Shown here piece after piece: positions 17,445 to 25,569 of a stretch of DNA of 64,000 bases. A program made the position numbers and the translations under genes. The notes beneath the pieces were generated by a model. It searched no databases. It was not told where the DNA came from and saw only the letters and a program-made list of their open reading frames with translations. Every line of letters begins with the position of its first letter. Positions within the stretch are counted from its first letter, which is position 1. This DNA is from Mucilaginibacter sabulilitoris. Lineage in GTDB: Bacteria > Bacteroidota > Bacteroidia > Sphingobacteriales > Sphingobacteriaceae. The stretch is taken from NCBI RefSeq assembly GCF_034262375.1, contig NZ_CP139558.1, positions 744,001-808,000 of the forward strand, given 5' to 3'.

Positions 17445-18125
17445 TTATTGGAGACTGCCGCAATATTTTGTGATAAAACTATCGGCTTTGTCGCTACCAA
17501 TGTTATGGATAAAATTCCAGTCGGTGCAGGCGCTGTCATTATCACCTTGTTTTAGTTTTTCATTGGCTTGCTTCAGTAAATCATTTATCAGGTCGTCATC
17601 AAAACCCAATTGTTTTTTGAGCGCCAGGATGTATGATTCCTTTGAGAGATCGGCCTTGCCTTTGTATTTATTGATGTAATAATTGGTTACTGCGTTTTCC
17701 AGCTCCTGCCGTTTCTTATAATCGTCAATAGCGGCTTGCATGTTGGTTGCGTTAACAGACGCACAGCGGGTTGGCTCCGGATCAAACTGGATGGGCTGTA
17801 CAAGATTGGTGGTTACGTTATAATCTGAAGGAACTGTCCATTGGCCCGATGTGAGTTTTATTACCCGCAACGCTTCATCGTCCAAATCAATACCCAGGCC
17901 ACGTTGCACGGCAGCGTTGGTTACACGACCATCCTTATCGAGCCGGAAGGCCACATCAATAGTACCAGAAATACAATTTTGCCTTGAATATTCGGGATAA
18001 ACTATTTTGATCTTTAAAAAATTAGTAAGCGCCTGCTGTCCGCCTTTAAAAACCGGTTGCTGGGCAAACGCGGTAAAAGCCAATAACAGCAATACTATAG
18101 TACCTATGAACCAGCGCTTTATCAT
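17445..18125 (-). CDS. Exported protein with a TonB C-terminal domain
   Basis: A 226-residue protein: signal peptide MIKRWFIGTIVLLLLAFTAFA cleaved near AQQP, then directly a TonB C-terminal fold (PVFKGGQQALTNFLKIKIVYP, GTIDVAFRLDKDGRVTNAAV, DDEALRVIKLTSGQW), and a helical, charged C-terminal part. It lacks the cytoplasmic anchor and proline-rich spacer of a real TonB, so it is probably a soluble or loosely attached periplasmic protein rather than the energy transducer itself. Such stand-alone domains are common in Bacteroidota and of unknown role. Confidence 0.8.
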   Translation of the reverse strand: MIKRWFIGTIVLLLLAFTAFAQQPVFKGGQQALTNFLKIKIVYPEYSRQNCISGTIDVAFRLDKDGRVTNAAVQRGLGIDLDDEALRVIKLTSGQWTVPSDYNVTTNLVQPIQFDPEPTRCASVNATNMQAAIDDYKKRQELENAVTNYYINKYKGKADLSKESYILALKKQLGFDDDLINDLLKQANEKLKQGDNDSACTDWNFIHNIGSDKADSFITKYCGSLQ

Positions 18126-18192
18126 ACTATAAATATCGACAATAAAACGGATAAAAAGTTTAACAAAAAGGATGTTTCCGATTAACAGTACG

Positions 18193-18939
18193 CTAAGGCT
18201 TAATAATGGTTAGGATAGACACAGATTTAGCCCGACGTCTAAATTTGAACCACGAAAACTTTAATACCAATCCCGGATCAGGGACATTCAAACGATATTT
18301 TTCCTTTTCTGAGTACCGACATACGCCGGGATAATCGCCATACTTGCCTTCCATATCAAACATAAGCTGGAAATGCAGGTGTGGCGGCCATTGACCGTTT
18401 TCCTGATTATTGCCCAACGTGCCTATTTGCTGATTTTTACTTACCAACATACCAACAGTTAAGCCTTTCAGACTTTTGCGGCTCAGGTGACCGTAAAGGC
18501 TATACAGCGTTAAGCCATCGAGATCATGCTGTAATATAATGGCCGGACCGTAGTCGCCCAGGTTACCATTGTCCTGAAAACTGTGTACCGTACCTTCAAG
18601 GGGGGTATAAACAGGAGTACCGGCATCACCCCAAATGTCAACTCCGAGGTGCAGGCGCCGGGGTTCATCATCCGTATCAAAATGCGGGCTCACAGCATAT
18701 ATGGTTCGGTGTTCCATATAGCCGCCAATGCCGTACCTGCAATTGTTAGTCTTTAGTTTGTTGTTTACCCAATCACTAAACTTTTGCGTATCAGCAATAA
18801 TGGCTGTAGTTAGTTCGGTACTGGCTGCGGTAAAATCAAATGAAAAAAGCCGGTCGGTGCCGGCATCAAAATCAACTACCTTGCCAATGGCTTCGGGATT
18901 ATTGTTGATAAAGTTTTCTAAAAAAATATGGCGGTCCAT
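18193..18939 (-). CDS. M23 (LytM-type) peptidase without visible signal peptide
   Basis: A 248-residue protein whose central part is a LytM/M23 metallopeptidase domain. The zinc ligands are visible: His and Asp in RRLHLGVDIWGDAG and the last His in PPHLHFQL, with the catalytic His in YGHLSRKS. The fold normally cuts peptidoglycan cross-bridges. The N-terminus MDRHIFLENFINNNPEAIG has no hydrophobic stretch, so export is not evident. The start is 10 bases after the rbfA stop, suggesting cotranscription. Confidence 0.88.
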   Translation of the reverse strand: MDRHIFLENFINNNPEAIGKVVDFDAGTDRLFSFDFTAASTELTTAIIADTQKFSDWVNNKLKTNNCRYGIGGYMEHRTIYAVSPHFDTDDEPRRLHLGVDIWGDAGTPVYTPLEGTVHSFQDNGNLGDYGPAIILQHDLDGLTLYSLYGHLSRKSLKGLTVGMLVSKNQQIGTLGNNQENGQWPPHLHFQLMFDMEGKYGDYPGVCRYSEKEKYRLNVPDPGLVLKFSWFKFRRRAKSVSILTIIKP

Positions 18940-18949
18940 CCGGATAGTT

Positions 18950-19321
18950 TTATTCAGTATCGGGCTGCCGTTCTTCTTTGCTTATTTTTTCAAAGATCTT
19001 ATCCATGCGCTCCACATACTCACTGGTATCGTCAACAAAAAATTCCAGCTGAGGGATGATCCTTACCTGGTCCTTAATGCGGGCGCCGAGTTTATACCTG
19101 ATTTCGGAAGCGTGCGATTTAATGGTTTGCAGGGCCAGTTGCAGGTTGTTGTTGCCAAAAAAGCTTAAAAATATACGGGCAATGGCTAAGTCTGGTGTTA
19201 CGCGTACTTTAGTGATAGTTACCAGTGTATTTGGCAAATAATTAATGCCCTCGCGCTGAAATATAGCGGCCAGATCCTGCTGTATTACTCCGGCAAATTT
19301 TTGCTGACGTTTTGATTCCAT
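18950..19321 (-). CDS. rbfA: Ribosome-binding factor A
   Basis: A 123-residue KH-like protein of normal length for RbfA, beginning ESKRQQKFAGVIQQDLAAIF and containing VTITKVRVTPDLAIARIFLSF and RYKLGARIKDQVRIIPQLEFF. It binds the 30S subunit and helps mature the 5' end of 16S rRNA. It lies in a minus-strand run with the LolC/E permease and a lipoprotein gene upstream and the M23 peptidase downstream. Confidence 0.95.
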   Translation of the reverse strand: MESKRQQKFAGVIQQDLAAIFQREGINYLPNTLVTITKVRVTPDLAIARIFLSFFGNNNLQLALQTIKSHASEIRYKLGARIKDQVRIIPQLEFFVDDTSEYVERMDKIFEKISKEERQPDTE

Positions 19322-19425
19322 AATAGTTAATTAACGCCACAGTGGCAGATGAGTTTTATTTATTTGGTTTTGAACGGCTGAAAATGCAGGCGTTATTTAA
19401 TAATTAAAGCTATTAATAATAAATA

Positions 19426-19797
19426 TTAATTACACATGTCCTGGGGTATCTCTTTTGTTATTTTTATAACTTTTTTTACCACAAGGGTGCTGTCATATTC
19501 AGATCCCATACCTTCCTTGCCCGATTTTGATTTAATGCCCTCTACTTCAACGTAAACAGGCTCGTAAGGTTTTTCGAAATTTAGTTGTGAGTACTGTAAT
19601 TCCAATTGAGCCGAACTGTCGGCTACCCAAAACTCACGCCCGCTGTCGCAGTCTTTAAATGATTTTATTTCGGGGCCAAAGCTATATAAACCTTTATAAA
19701 CTACCGGCTGATCAGTCTTAGATGATTTGGTGTTACATGAGCACGCAGCAATTAAAACAAGTAAGAATGCGAAATATTTAATATACCTAATCCTCAT
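19426..19797 (-). CDS. Small lipoprotein, possibly NlpE-like
   Basis: A 123-residue lipoprotein (signal YIKYFAFLLVLIAACSC; Cys at about 20-22) with a compact domain containing YKGLYSFGPEIKSFKDCDSGREFWV and a second part YEPVYVEVEGIKSK that recalls the OB-like half of NlpE. The resemblance is weak and the function is unknown. The gene starts 9 bases after the end of the LolC/E permease gene, which would handle lipoproteins of this kind, and may be cotranscribed with it. Confidence 0.7.
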   Translation of the reverse strand: MRIRYIKYFAFLLVLIAACSCNTKSSKTDQPVVYKGLYSFGPEIKSFKDCDSGREFWVADSSAQLELQYSQLNFEKPYEPVYVEVEGIKSKSGKEGMGSEYDSTLVVKKVIKITKEIPQDMCN

Positions 19798-19801
19798 ACA
19801 A

Positions 19802-19809
19802 CAAATTTA
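19802..19809 (-). promoter_or_regulatory. Candidate -7 element TAAATTTG ahead of the small lipoprotein gene
   Basis: TAAATTTG on the minus strand overlaps the LolC/E stop codon and lies 4 bases before the lipoprotein ATG; GTTG at -33 lies 21 bases further up. It could give a near-leaderless transcript. Confidence 0.3.
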
Positions 19810-21033
19810 CAAATCCTGTTTGATTTCGTCCAACCCTTTAATACTTAAACGCGCGCTTATCCCTGATGCCACCACAGATATGGCGCCTACTGTTAAAAAT
19901 ACCAATCCAAAATTGGCAATATCCAGGTCAATAGGGTAAGCATCAATTACCGACATTTGCGCACCCATTTTAATCCAGCCATAATGCTGCTGTAAAAGGC
20001 AGAAGACGAGTCCCAATAAAACACCTGCCACACAGCCAATTAACGATATCATCATCCCTTCAAAAAAGAAAATGCCTTGTATAGTTTGCTTGTTGGCCCC
20101 AAGGCTGCTTAAAATGGCAATGTCCTGTCGTTTGTCTATCACCAGCATGGTTAACGAACCAATGATATTAAATATTGCTATGATCAGCACAAAGGTCAGT
20201 ATCATAAATATCGACCAGCGCTCGTAGTTCAGTGTTTTGTACAGCTCGGTATTTTGCTCCTTGCGGTTTTTTACAGTGTACTTGCTGCCGACAGCCTGTT
20301 CTATGTCCTTTTGAACCGAGGTTAAATCGGTACCTCTTTTATAAGTTAGTTCAATGGATGATACTTCTTTAGGCTGATCGAGCAGATCGCGGGCAAATTC
20401 AATTGGGGTTACCAGGATATCATCAAATTCCTGCTGTATGGCAAAAACGCCCGATACGTTAATGGACCGTACCACAAATTCATCCAACGGATTGGCCGAG
20501 CTGATGATGCCACGCCTTGGCGAATATATTTGCAAAGGCGTAAGATTGTCGTGCACATTGATACCCAGATTGCCCTGTATGGTTGAGCCAACTACTGCAA
20601 ACATTTGTTTATTGCTTTTAAGGGTAAATGACCCGTTTGAAACGGTGCTGTCAAGCTGCTTATTTTTTAAAAAATCATCGCTTACACCCTTGATTGTTCC
20701 CAAAAAAGGCTTGTCGCCATACCTGATCAGTACTTTTTCCTCCAGTACCTGCGTATAGGATATTATGCGGGCATCCCTGTGTAAGGCATTGAAATAAGGT
20801 ATGTTCGGGTCAAAAGTTTTACCCCGGCGGGTTTCTATCTTTATTTCGGGTGTAAAATTGCTATACAACGAAAGTATTACCTTTTCGAAACCGTTAAACA
20901 CCGATAAAATAATGATAAGGGCCGCGCTGCCAATTAAAACCCCGAGCATAGATATGCCTGAAATAATATTGATGGCATGCATTTTTTTGCCCGAGAACAG
21001 GTACCGCTTAGCTATATATACCGAGGTATTCAA
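19807..21033 (-). CDS. FtsX-like ABC permease, LolC/LolE family
   Basis: A 408-residue inner membrane protein with the LolC/E layout: first helix after RYLFSGKKMHAINIISGISMLGV, a large periplasmic domain (about residues 50-260), then three helices near the C-terminus (LTFVLIIAIFNIIGSLTMLV, FFEGMMISLIGCVAGVLLGL, VFLTVGAISVVASGISARLS). The family moves mature lipoproteins out of the inner membrane together with the LolD ATPase, which is not in the window. It leads a minus-strand run towards rbfA. Confidence 0.9.
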   Translation of the reverse strand: MNTSVYIAKRYLFSGKKMHAINIISGISMLGVLIGSAALIIILSVFNGFEKVILSLYSNFTPEIKIETRRGKTFDPNIPYFNALHRDARIISYTQVLEEKVLIRYGDKPFLGTIKGVSDDFLKNKQLDSTVSNGSFTLKSNKQMFAVVGSTIQGNLGINVHDNLTPLQIYSPRRGIISSANPLDEFVVRSINVSGVFAIQQEFDDILVTPIEFARDLLDQPKEVSSIELTYKRGTDLTSVQKDIEQAVGSKYTVKNRKEQNTELYKTLNYERWSIFMILTFVLIIAIFNIIGSLTMLVIDKRQDIAILSSLGANKQTIQGIFFFEGMMISLIGCVAGVLLGLVFCLLQQHYGWIKMGAQMSVIDAYPIDLDIANFGLVFLTVGAISVVASGISARLSIKGLDEIKQDL

Positions 21034-21135
21034 TTAGTTGGGGATTTTTATGTTGAACGTGCTGCGTTACACGTTTCTTTTGATCTGTAAATTATTAAAA
21101 ATTATCTTATTTATTCGAACGTATTCACGTACAAC

Positions 21136-21774
21136 TTAAGTTAAAAAAGGATTGTTTTGTTTTTCGTAACCAATAGTGGTTTCGGGGCCGTGACCGGGAT
21201 AAACCGTACAGTCATCGGGCAGGGCGAATAGTTTGGTTTCGATATTATCTATCAGTGTGCTGAAATTACCACCAGGCAAATCGGTGCGACCAATACTCAG
21301 CCTGAACAATACATCGCCGCCAATTAAAATATTGGCTTCCTCATCATAAAAACATAAATGGGCAGGTGAATGCCCGGGCGCGAATATTAATTGGAGCGTG
21401 GTATTACCAAATTGTATGCTCCCTGTTTCGGGGAGGTACATGTCAGGCATGGGGGATACTTCATAACGGATACCCATTTGGGGGGCATAAGCCACAACAG
21501 CCGCCAGCACTTCCGACTCGCCCATGTGAAACTGTGGTTTTAGTCCGTATTTGTCAAATATAAATTTATTACCCAGTACATGATCTATATGGCAATGAGT
21601 GTTGAGCAGTGCTACAGGTTTTAAATTATTATCCCTGATAAAATTAGTTACCGCATTTTGTTCAGAAGCGGTGTACATGCCCGGATCAATAATTACACAT
21701 TCGCCAATTTCATCATATAAAATATAGGTATTTTCCTGATAGGGGTTATTTATAAATGATTTAACTTTTGCCAT
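21136..21774 (-). CDS. MBL-fold metallo-hydrolase (glyoxalase II-like)
   Basis: A 212-residue metallo-beta-lactamase fold enzyme with the metal motif THCHIDHVLG (residues about 59-68), APGHSPAHLCFY, GGDVLFRLSIGRTDL and the final His in YPGHGPETTIGYEK. All metal ligands of a glyoxalase II-like di-metal site appear intact. Likely a cytoplasmic thioester hydrolase; the real substrate is not evident. Start ATG lies 4 bases after a TACTTTTG box (21779-21786). Confidence 0.9.
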   Translation of the reverse strand: MAKVKSFINNPYQENTYILYDEIGECVIIDPGMYTASEQNAVTNFIRDNNLKPVALLNTHCHIDHVLGNKFIFDKYGLKPQFHMGESEVLAAVVAYAPQMGIRYEVSPMPDMYLPETGSIQFGNTTLQLIFAPGHSPAHLCFYDEEANILIGGDVLFRLSIGRTDLPGGNFSTLIDNIETKLFALPDDCTVYPGHGPETTIGYEKQNNPFLT

Positions 21775-21803
21775 GCTGCAAAAGTAAGGATTTAATTGAA
21801 TTC

Positions 21804-21921
21804 GGATTTCGGATGTTCGATTTCGGATTTACCTTCACAGTATATGGTAAAGCTGATAATTATTTAATCCGATATAATCAAGGATTAGACAAATAAATCC
21901 GAAATCGAACATCCGAAATCC
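21804..21921. repeat. Perfect 28-bp inverted repeat with 62-bp centre
   Basis: The left arm (21804-21831, beginning GGATTTCGGATGTTCG) and right arm (21894-21921, ending CATCCGAAATCC) are perfectly complementary over 28 bp. The centre contains a smaller dyad TAATCC/GGATTA. It lies between the SprT-like and MBL genes, 10 bases after the SprT stop on the minus strand. The arms are internally repetitive (ATTTCGGAT words). It could be a small mobile or REP-type element or a strong 3' hairpin. Confidence 0.75.
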
Positions 21922-21931
21922 AAGTTCACAA

Positions 21932-22543
21932 CTAATCCTGCACCAATTCCACCTCAGCAACCGGGCTAAATAAATAAACCCGTTTGGTGGCAACCTCCAC
22001 ACATTTAAAACGCTTGCGCAATTGTTCTTCCTTACGGAAAACGCGATCGCCTTTTATTTTGAACAGGGCTTTGAAAGGTACTTTTTCTACGGTGAGCATC
22101 GATTCTTTCGGAGCGTCATATTTGCGCAGGGAACGGTACAGGTTAAGATCTGAACAGCTGGAGGCCGCAGGGTTATTTAAATAGCTGGTAATGGCGTGTT
22201 TAATGTCGTGCGGAAAAATATCCTTTTCAAAAAAAGGCTGCATCATTTTTTTGAAATTACTTTTCCATTCCGTGCCATGCGGCTTTGCCTTGTGCTTGTA
22301 TTCATTCCAGGTATGCAGGTGCGCGAATTCATGCACTGTAGTTACCAGGAAAGCATAAGGGTTTAAATCATAATTGACAGAAATACGGTGACCTTTACCA
22401 CCATGAGGCGAACGGTAGTCGCCAAATTTGGTACCGCGGTTGCGCGAAATTTTGAATTCGCATTTAAAGTAATCAATCCAGCGGCCAATCAGGGGGGCCG
22501 CGTCTGGCGGAAGATACCTTTCTAAAACTTTTACTTTATCCAA
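21932..22543 (-). CDS. SprT-like zinc metalloprotease family protein
   Basis: A 203-residue protein with the zinc motif HEFAHLHTWNEY (HExxH, residues about 70-81) and a third ligand region KAKPHGTEWKSNFKKMM, the SprT/Spartan-like core. The N-terminal part contains the DYRSPHGGKGHRISVN segment that precedes the catalytic helix. No signal peptide. In bacteria the role of SprT-like proteins is not settled; in eukaryotes the family degrades DNA-protein crosslinks. A TATATTTG box (22558-22565) lies 14 bases before the ATG. Confidence 0.88.
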   Translation of the reverse strand: MDKVKVLERYLPPDAAPLIGRWIDYFKCEFKISRNRGTKFGDYRSPHGGKGHRISVNYDLNPYAFLVTTVHEFAHLHTWNEYKHKAKPHGTEWKSNFKKMMQPFFEKDIFPHDIKHAITSYLNNPAASSCSDLNLYRSLRKYDAPKESMLTVEKVPFKALFKIKGDRVFRKEEQLRKRFKCVEVATKRVYLFSPVAEVELVQD

Positions 22544-22619
22544 TGTTTACCTCAACACAAATATAAGGATTTTGGCTTTGTAAATTTACAACGGTTGTGC
22601 TATCTGTCTGTCAAATGAT

Positions 22620-22798
22620 TAGTTGCCCCATAGGGGATACCTGTTTGTGGTAGCAAGGGGTGAAATTTTATTTTGCCCCCGGAGGGGGTTATCCTAAAGG
22701 TTGATAATCGCGTTACCTATGGATTGCACCTACGGAGCAAACCTGCCTGAAAGATGTATTACTACAAATAGGTAGCTCCCACGGAGCATTACCGTAAG
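22620..22798. repeat. Cluster of four short CC-N-GG palindromes
   Basis: The gap after feoB holds four variants of one motif: GCCCCATAGGGGAT (near 22625), GCCCCCGGAGGGGGTTAT (near 22674), GCACCTACGGAGC (near 22725) and GCTCCCACGGAGC (near 22773). Each is a small imperfect palindrome spaced roughly 50 bases from the next, with similar flanks such as TACCTG and AAACCTG. This looks like a dispersed intergenic repeat rather than coding sequence. Confidence 0.55.
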
Positions 22799-24913
22799 TT
22801 ACTTCAATAGATGATAGACGATAAAGCTGGCGGTATACGCCAGTGCTGTCATGTAAGCGAACTGCGCAGCGGGCCAACGCCAGTTTTTGGTTTCGCGGTA
22901 TACTACTGCCACGGTACTGGCGCATTGCATGGCAAAGGCATAAAACATCATGAGCGAGAATGCTACAGCCAGTGTAAAAACAGGCTGCCCGGTATCAGGT
23001 TTGGTTGCACTATGCATTTTTTGCTGTACCGATTCCATTTTGTCGGCATCGCCCTCCACGCTGTAAATGGTGGCCATGGTCCCCACAAAAACCTCGCGGG
23101 CGGCAAAGGAACTGATGAGTGCTATGCCTATTTTCCAGTCGAAGCCAAGAGGCTTAATCACCGGCTCAATCACGTGACCAAATACCCCGGCATAGGAAGT
23201 CTCCAGCTTTTCTGATGCTATCACCTTGTTCAGGCTATCAGGAGTCATTGTTTTGGTGTATTGAGATTGGCTGTATTTTTGGTCAATACGCGCAAAGGTA
23301 TCGCCGGGAGCGTAAGATTTTAGAACCCAAAGTATAATGGAAACGGCAATGATTACCTTACCGGCCTGCAGTACAAATGTTTTGGAACGGTCATACATGG
23401 TGAAACCCACATTTTTCCAGCGGGGCATACGATACACCGGCAACTCCATGATAAAGTAACCGCGTTCGCGGGCCTTTAAAATAAATTTCATTACAAAGGC
23501 TACCAGCACTGCCGATACAATGCTAAGCAGGTACATAGCGGTAAGCGCCAGTCCTTGCAAGTTAAATATCCACCATACATTACGGTTGGGAACAACCAGC
23601 GCTATAAGCAGTGTATAAACAGGTAAACGTGCAGAACAGGCCACCAGCGGGGTAACCATAATGGTGATCATCCTGTCTTTCCAGTTCTCGATATTTCGGG
23701 TACTCATGATCGATGGTACCGCGCAGGCAAAGCCGCCAATGAGTGGTACAACCGATTTACCATTGAGGCCAACCTTACGCATCACCTTATCCATCATAAA
23801 GGTAACGCGCGACATATAGCCGGTATCTTCCAGTATGGATATGAGGGCAAATAATATGGCTATCTGCGGTATAAATACCATAACGCCACTTAACCCGGCC
23901 AGTACGCCATCGCTCAGTAAACTAACCAGCGGGCCGGCAGGTAAGGTTTTGCTCACTATGCTTTGCAGCCAGATAAACAGATCCTCAATAAGCGACATGG
24001 GGTATGCCGACCATGAAAAAATAGCCTGGAATATAAATAATAGTATGGCAAAGAAAATTACAAAGCCAAATATTTTGTGGGTAAGTATCTTATCAATTTT
24101 ATTGCTTACTGTTTCATCGTGTGCCGTTTCGGGCTTTTTAACGGTGTCATAAAGCAGGTCATTAATAAAGTTGTATCGGGCAATGGTCTCTGTAGCCTGT
24201 GCCTTTTGCGAGTGGAATGAAAACTCCCGTTCCAGGTTTTCAATACGGTCGCTTTCTTCGGTCGACAAGTAACTAACCGTTTCGTGCTGGTGTGCAAGCT
24301 GCAGGGCAAAATAGGGGTTATCAATTTTTAGGTCGTCCTTAATCTGCGCTATAATTTGTGGGGCTATAACCTCAACATCAATGGTATCCTGCTGCAAGGC
24401 TATTTTATTAGCGTACGCAATGGTGCTTTTTAGCTGATCAATCCCCATGATCTTGCGCGCTGAAATAGGTACTACCGGCACTCCTAATTTTTTGGAAAAC
24501 AGGTCGACATCAATTTTGATACCTGCCTTTTCAGACACGTCTATCATGTTTAAAGCAATCACAACGGGTATTTTTAAATCGGCAATCTGGGTATAAAGCA
24601 GCAGGTTACGCTTAAGGTTGGATGCATCAAGTATTACAACTATCAGATCGGGCACCAGGCTTTTGGCTTTATCGGCCAATACCGAAAATACGATAGATTC
24701 GTCTTTGCTTTTTGGATAGATGCTGTAGGTACCGGGCAGGTCAATGATTTCGGCGGTGCGCCCGTCGGGCAGCTGGCAAAAGCCTGTTTTTTTATCAACA
24801 GTAACCCCCGGAAAGTTTCCTATTTTTTGATTAAGACCGGTTAAAATATTAAAGAGAGTTGATTTACCGGTGTTTGGATTTCCTACAAGTGCAACTCTTA
24901 TATCGGCTTTCAA
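22799..24913 (-). CDS. feoB: Ferrous iron transport protein B
   Basis: A 704-residue FeoB. The N-terminal G domain has G1 GNPNTGKST (residues 11-19), G3 DLPGTYS and G4 ALNMIDV; a helical guanine-dissociation-inhibitor domain follows, then the membrane part with GATE motifs including CAVPSIMSTRNIENW and ACSARLPVYTLL, and a C-terminal helix pair. It imports Fe(II) across the inner membrane. The G2-region threonine (GNFPGVTVD) is present. It lies 11 bases after feoA and is clearly cotranscribed with it. Confidence 0.97.
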   Translation of the reverse strand: MKADIRVALVGNPNTGKSTLFNILTGLNQKIGNFPGVTVDKKTGFCQLPDGRTAEIIDLPGTYSIYPKSKDESIVFSVLADKAKSLVPDLIVVILDASNLKRNLLLYTQIADLKIPVVIALNMIDVSEKAGIKIDVDLFSKKLGVPVVPISARKIMGIDQLKSTIAYANKIALQQDTIDVEVIAPQIIAQIKDDLKIDNPYFALQLAHQHETVSYLSTEESDRIENLEREFSFHSQKAQATETIARYNFINDLLYDTVKKPETAHDETVSNKIDKILTHKIFGFVIFFAILLFIFQAIFSWSAYPMSLIEDLFIWLQSIVSKTLPAGPLVSLLSDGVLAGLSGVMVFIPQIAILFALISILEDTGYMSRVTFMMDKVMRKVGLNGKSVVPLIGGFACAVPSIMSTRNIENWKDRMITIMVTPLVACSARLPVYTLLIALVVPNRNVWWIFNLQGLALTAMYLLSIVSAVLVAFVMKFILKARERGYFIMELPVYRMPRWKNVGFTMYDRSKTFVLQAGKVIIAVSIILWVLKSYAPGDTFARIDQKYSQSQYTKTMTPDSLNKVIASEKLETSYAGVFGHVIEPVIKPLGFDWKIGIALISSFAAREVFVGTMATIYSVEGDADKMESVQQKMHSATKPDTGQPVFTLAVAFSLMMFYAFAMQCASTVAVVYRETKNWRWPAAQFAYMTALAYTASFIVYHLLK

Positions 24914-24924
24914 TTGTTACAAAA

Positions 24925-25140
24925 CTACTGCAAAATAATGGTGGAGGCTTCAAATTTACGCAGACTTAACTGGTAGCCCGAAACGTGTATGGCTATAGGA
25001 TCGCCAAGGGGGGCAATACGTGAAATTCTTATTTCCTCGCCTGGCAGGCAACCCATTTCCATCAGCTTTACCGACATTTCCAGATCAGTAAATTCCTTAA
25101 CAATTCCTTTTTCGCCTACTTCAAGTTGTGAAAGTGTCAT
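24925..25140 (-). CDS. feoA: Ferrous iron transport protein A
   Basis: A 71-residue SH3-like protein with the family pattern LMEMGCLPGEEIRISRIAPLGDPIAIHVSGYQLSLR-like sequence, of normal length for FeoA. It is thought to support FeoB activity at the inner membrane. First gene of feoAB, preceded by the best consensus promoter in the window (25161-25191). Confidence 0.96.
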   Translation of the reverse strand: MTLSQLEVGEKGIVKEFTDLEMSVKLMEMGCLPGEEIRISRIAPLGDPIAIHVSGYQLSLRKFEASTIILQ

Positions 25141-25160
25141 CGTATAATTTTAAACCACAG

Positions 25161-25191
25161 CAAATGTAATCTTATTTATATTAAATCCAAA
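25161..25191 (-). promoter_or_regulatory. feoAB promoter, full Bacteroidota consensus
   Basis: On the minus strand TTTG (25188-25191), 19 bases, then TACATTTG (25161-25168): an exact match to TTTG-N19-TAnnTTTG. The predicted start of transcription lies about 17 bases before the feoA ATG. No clear Fur box is seen; an AATGTG-N4-CACATT dyad lies at 25259-25274. Confidence 0.7.
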
Positions 25192-25302
25192 TAACGCGGC
25201 AGGGGTAATTTGCAAATATGGAAATGTAACAAGGGAATGTTGTTTTAATGTGACAAATAATGTGGTGGCACATTCAAAATTTCTTTCGATTATATTTTAT
25301 AT

Positions 25303-25391
25303 GTCATTGCGAGCGCAACGTGGCAATCGCATACTTTACAGGGCAAATATACATAGTTCGCGATTGCTTTGTTGTTCCTCCTCGCAATGAC
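25303..25391. repeat. GTCATTGCGAG-type inverted repeat element
   Basis: GTCATTGCGAG (25303-25313) is inverted at CTCGCAATGAC (25381-25391), with an inner pair CAATCGC / GCGATTG. The element lies just past the stop of the small lipoprotein gene (25432, minus strand) and could fold as its 3' hairpin. A related half element occurs near 45367. Confidence 0.75.
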
Positions 25392-25431
25392 AATTTTTTA
25401 TTTTTCCGATTTACGAACGGATAAATGAAGA

Positions 25432-25569
25432 TTAACCAATCATCTTCATATTCGGCGTTTTCACTTTCCCAAAATGCGGGCAGCCGCATCCTTTTTTGAA
25501 TATGCCGCAGGAGGTAAGGCTCATTAAAACTATCACTCCCACAAAAACCATCAATTTACTTTTTGCCAT
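25432..25569 (-). CDS. Tiny cysteine-rich lipoprotein
   Basis: A 45-residue reading frame: MAKSKLMVFVGVIVLMSLTSCG is a good lipoprotein signal (Cys21), followed by a short mature part with IFKKGCGCPHFGKVK, that is, three cysteines in 10 residues and a basic tail. The first 14 bases overlap the end of the VanZ gene in another frame, which suggests translational coupling at the end of the gcvH-vanZ operon. Similar short TSCG lipoproteins are common in Bacteroidota; the function is unknown. The Cys-Gly-Cys pair hints at metal binding. Confidence 0.65.
   Translation of the reverse strand: MAKSKLMVFVGVIVLMSLTSCGIFKKGCGCPHFGKVKTPNMKMIG

Noticed and set aside
17405..17545. N-terminal extension of the 16898 membrane protein
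   Set aside because: It overlaps the TonB-domain gene on the same strand and adds no recognisable sequence; the MMQNEQQL start is natural.
25304..25489. 61-residue minus-strand frame
   Set aside because: Made of the GTCATTGCGAG repeat plus the end of the small lipoprotein gene in another frame.
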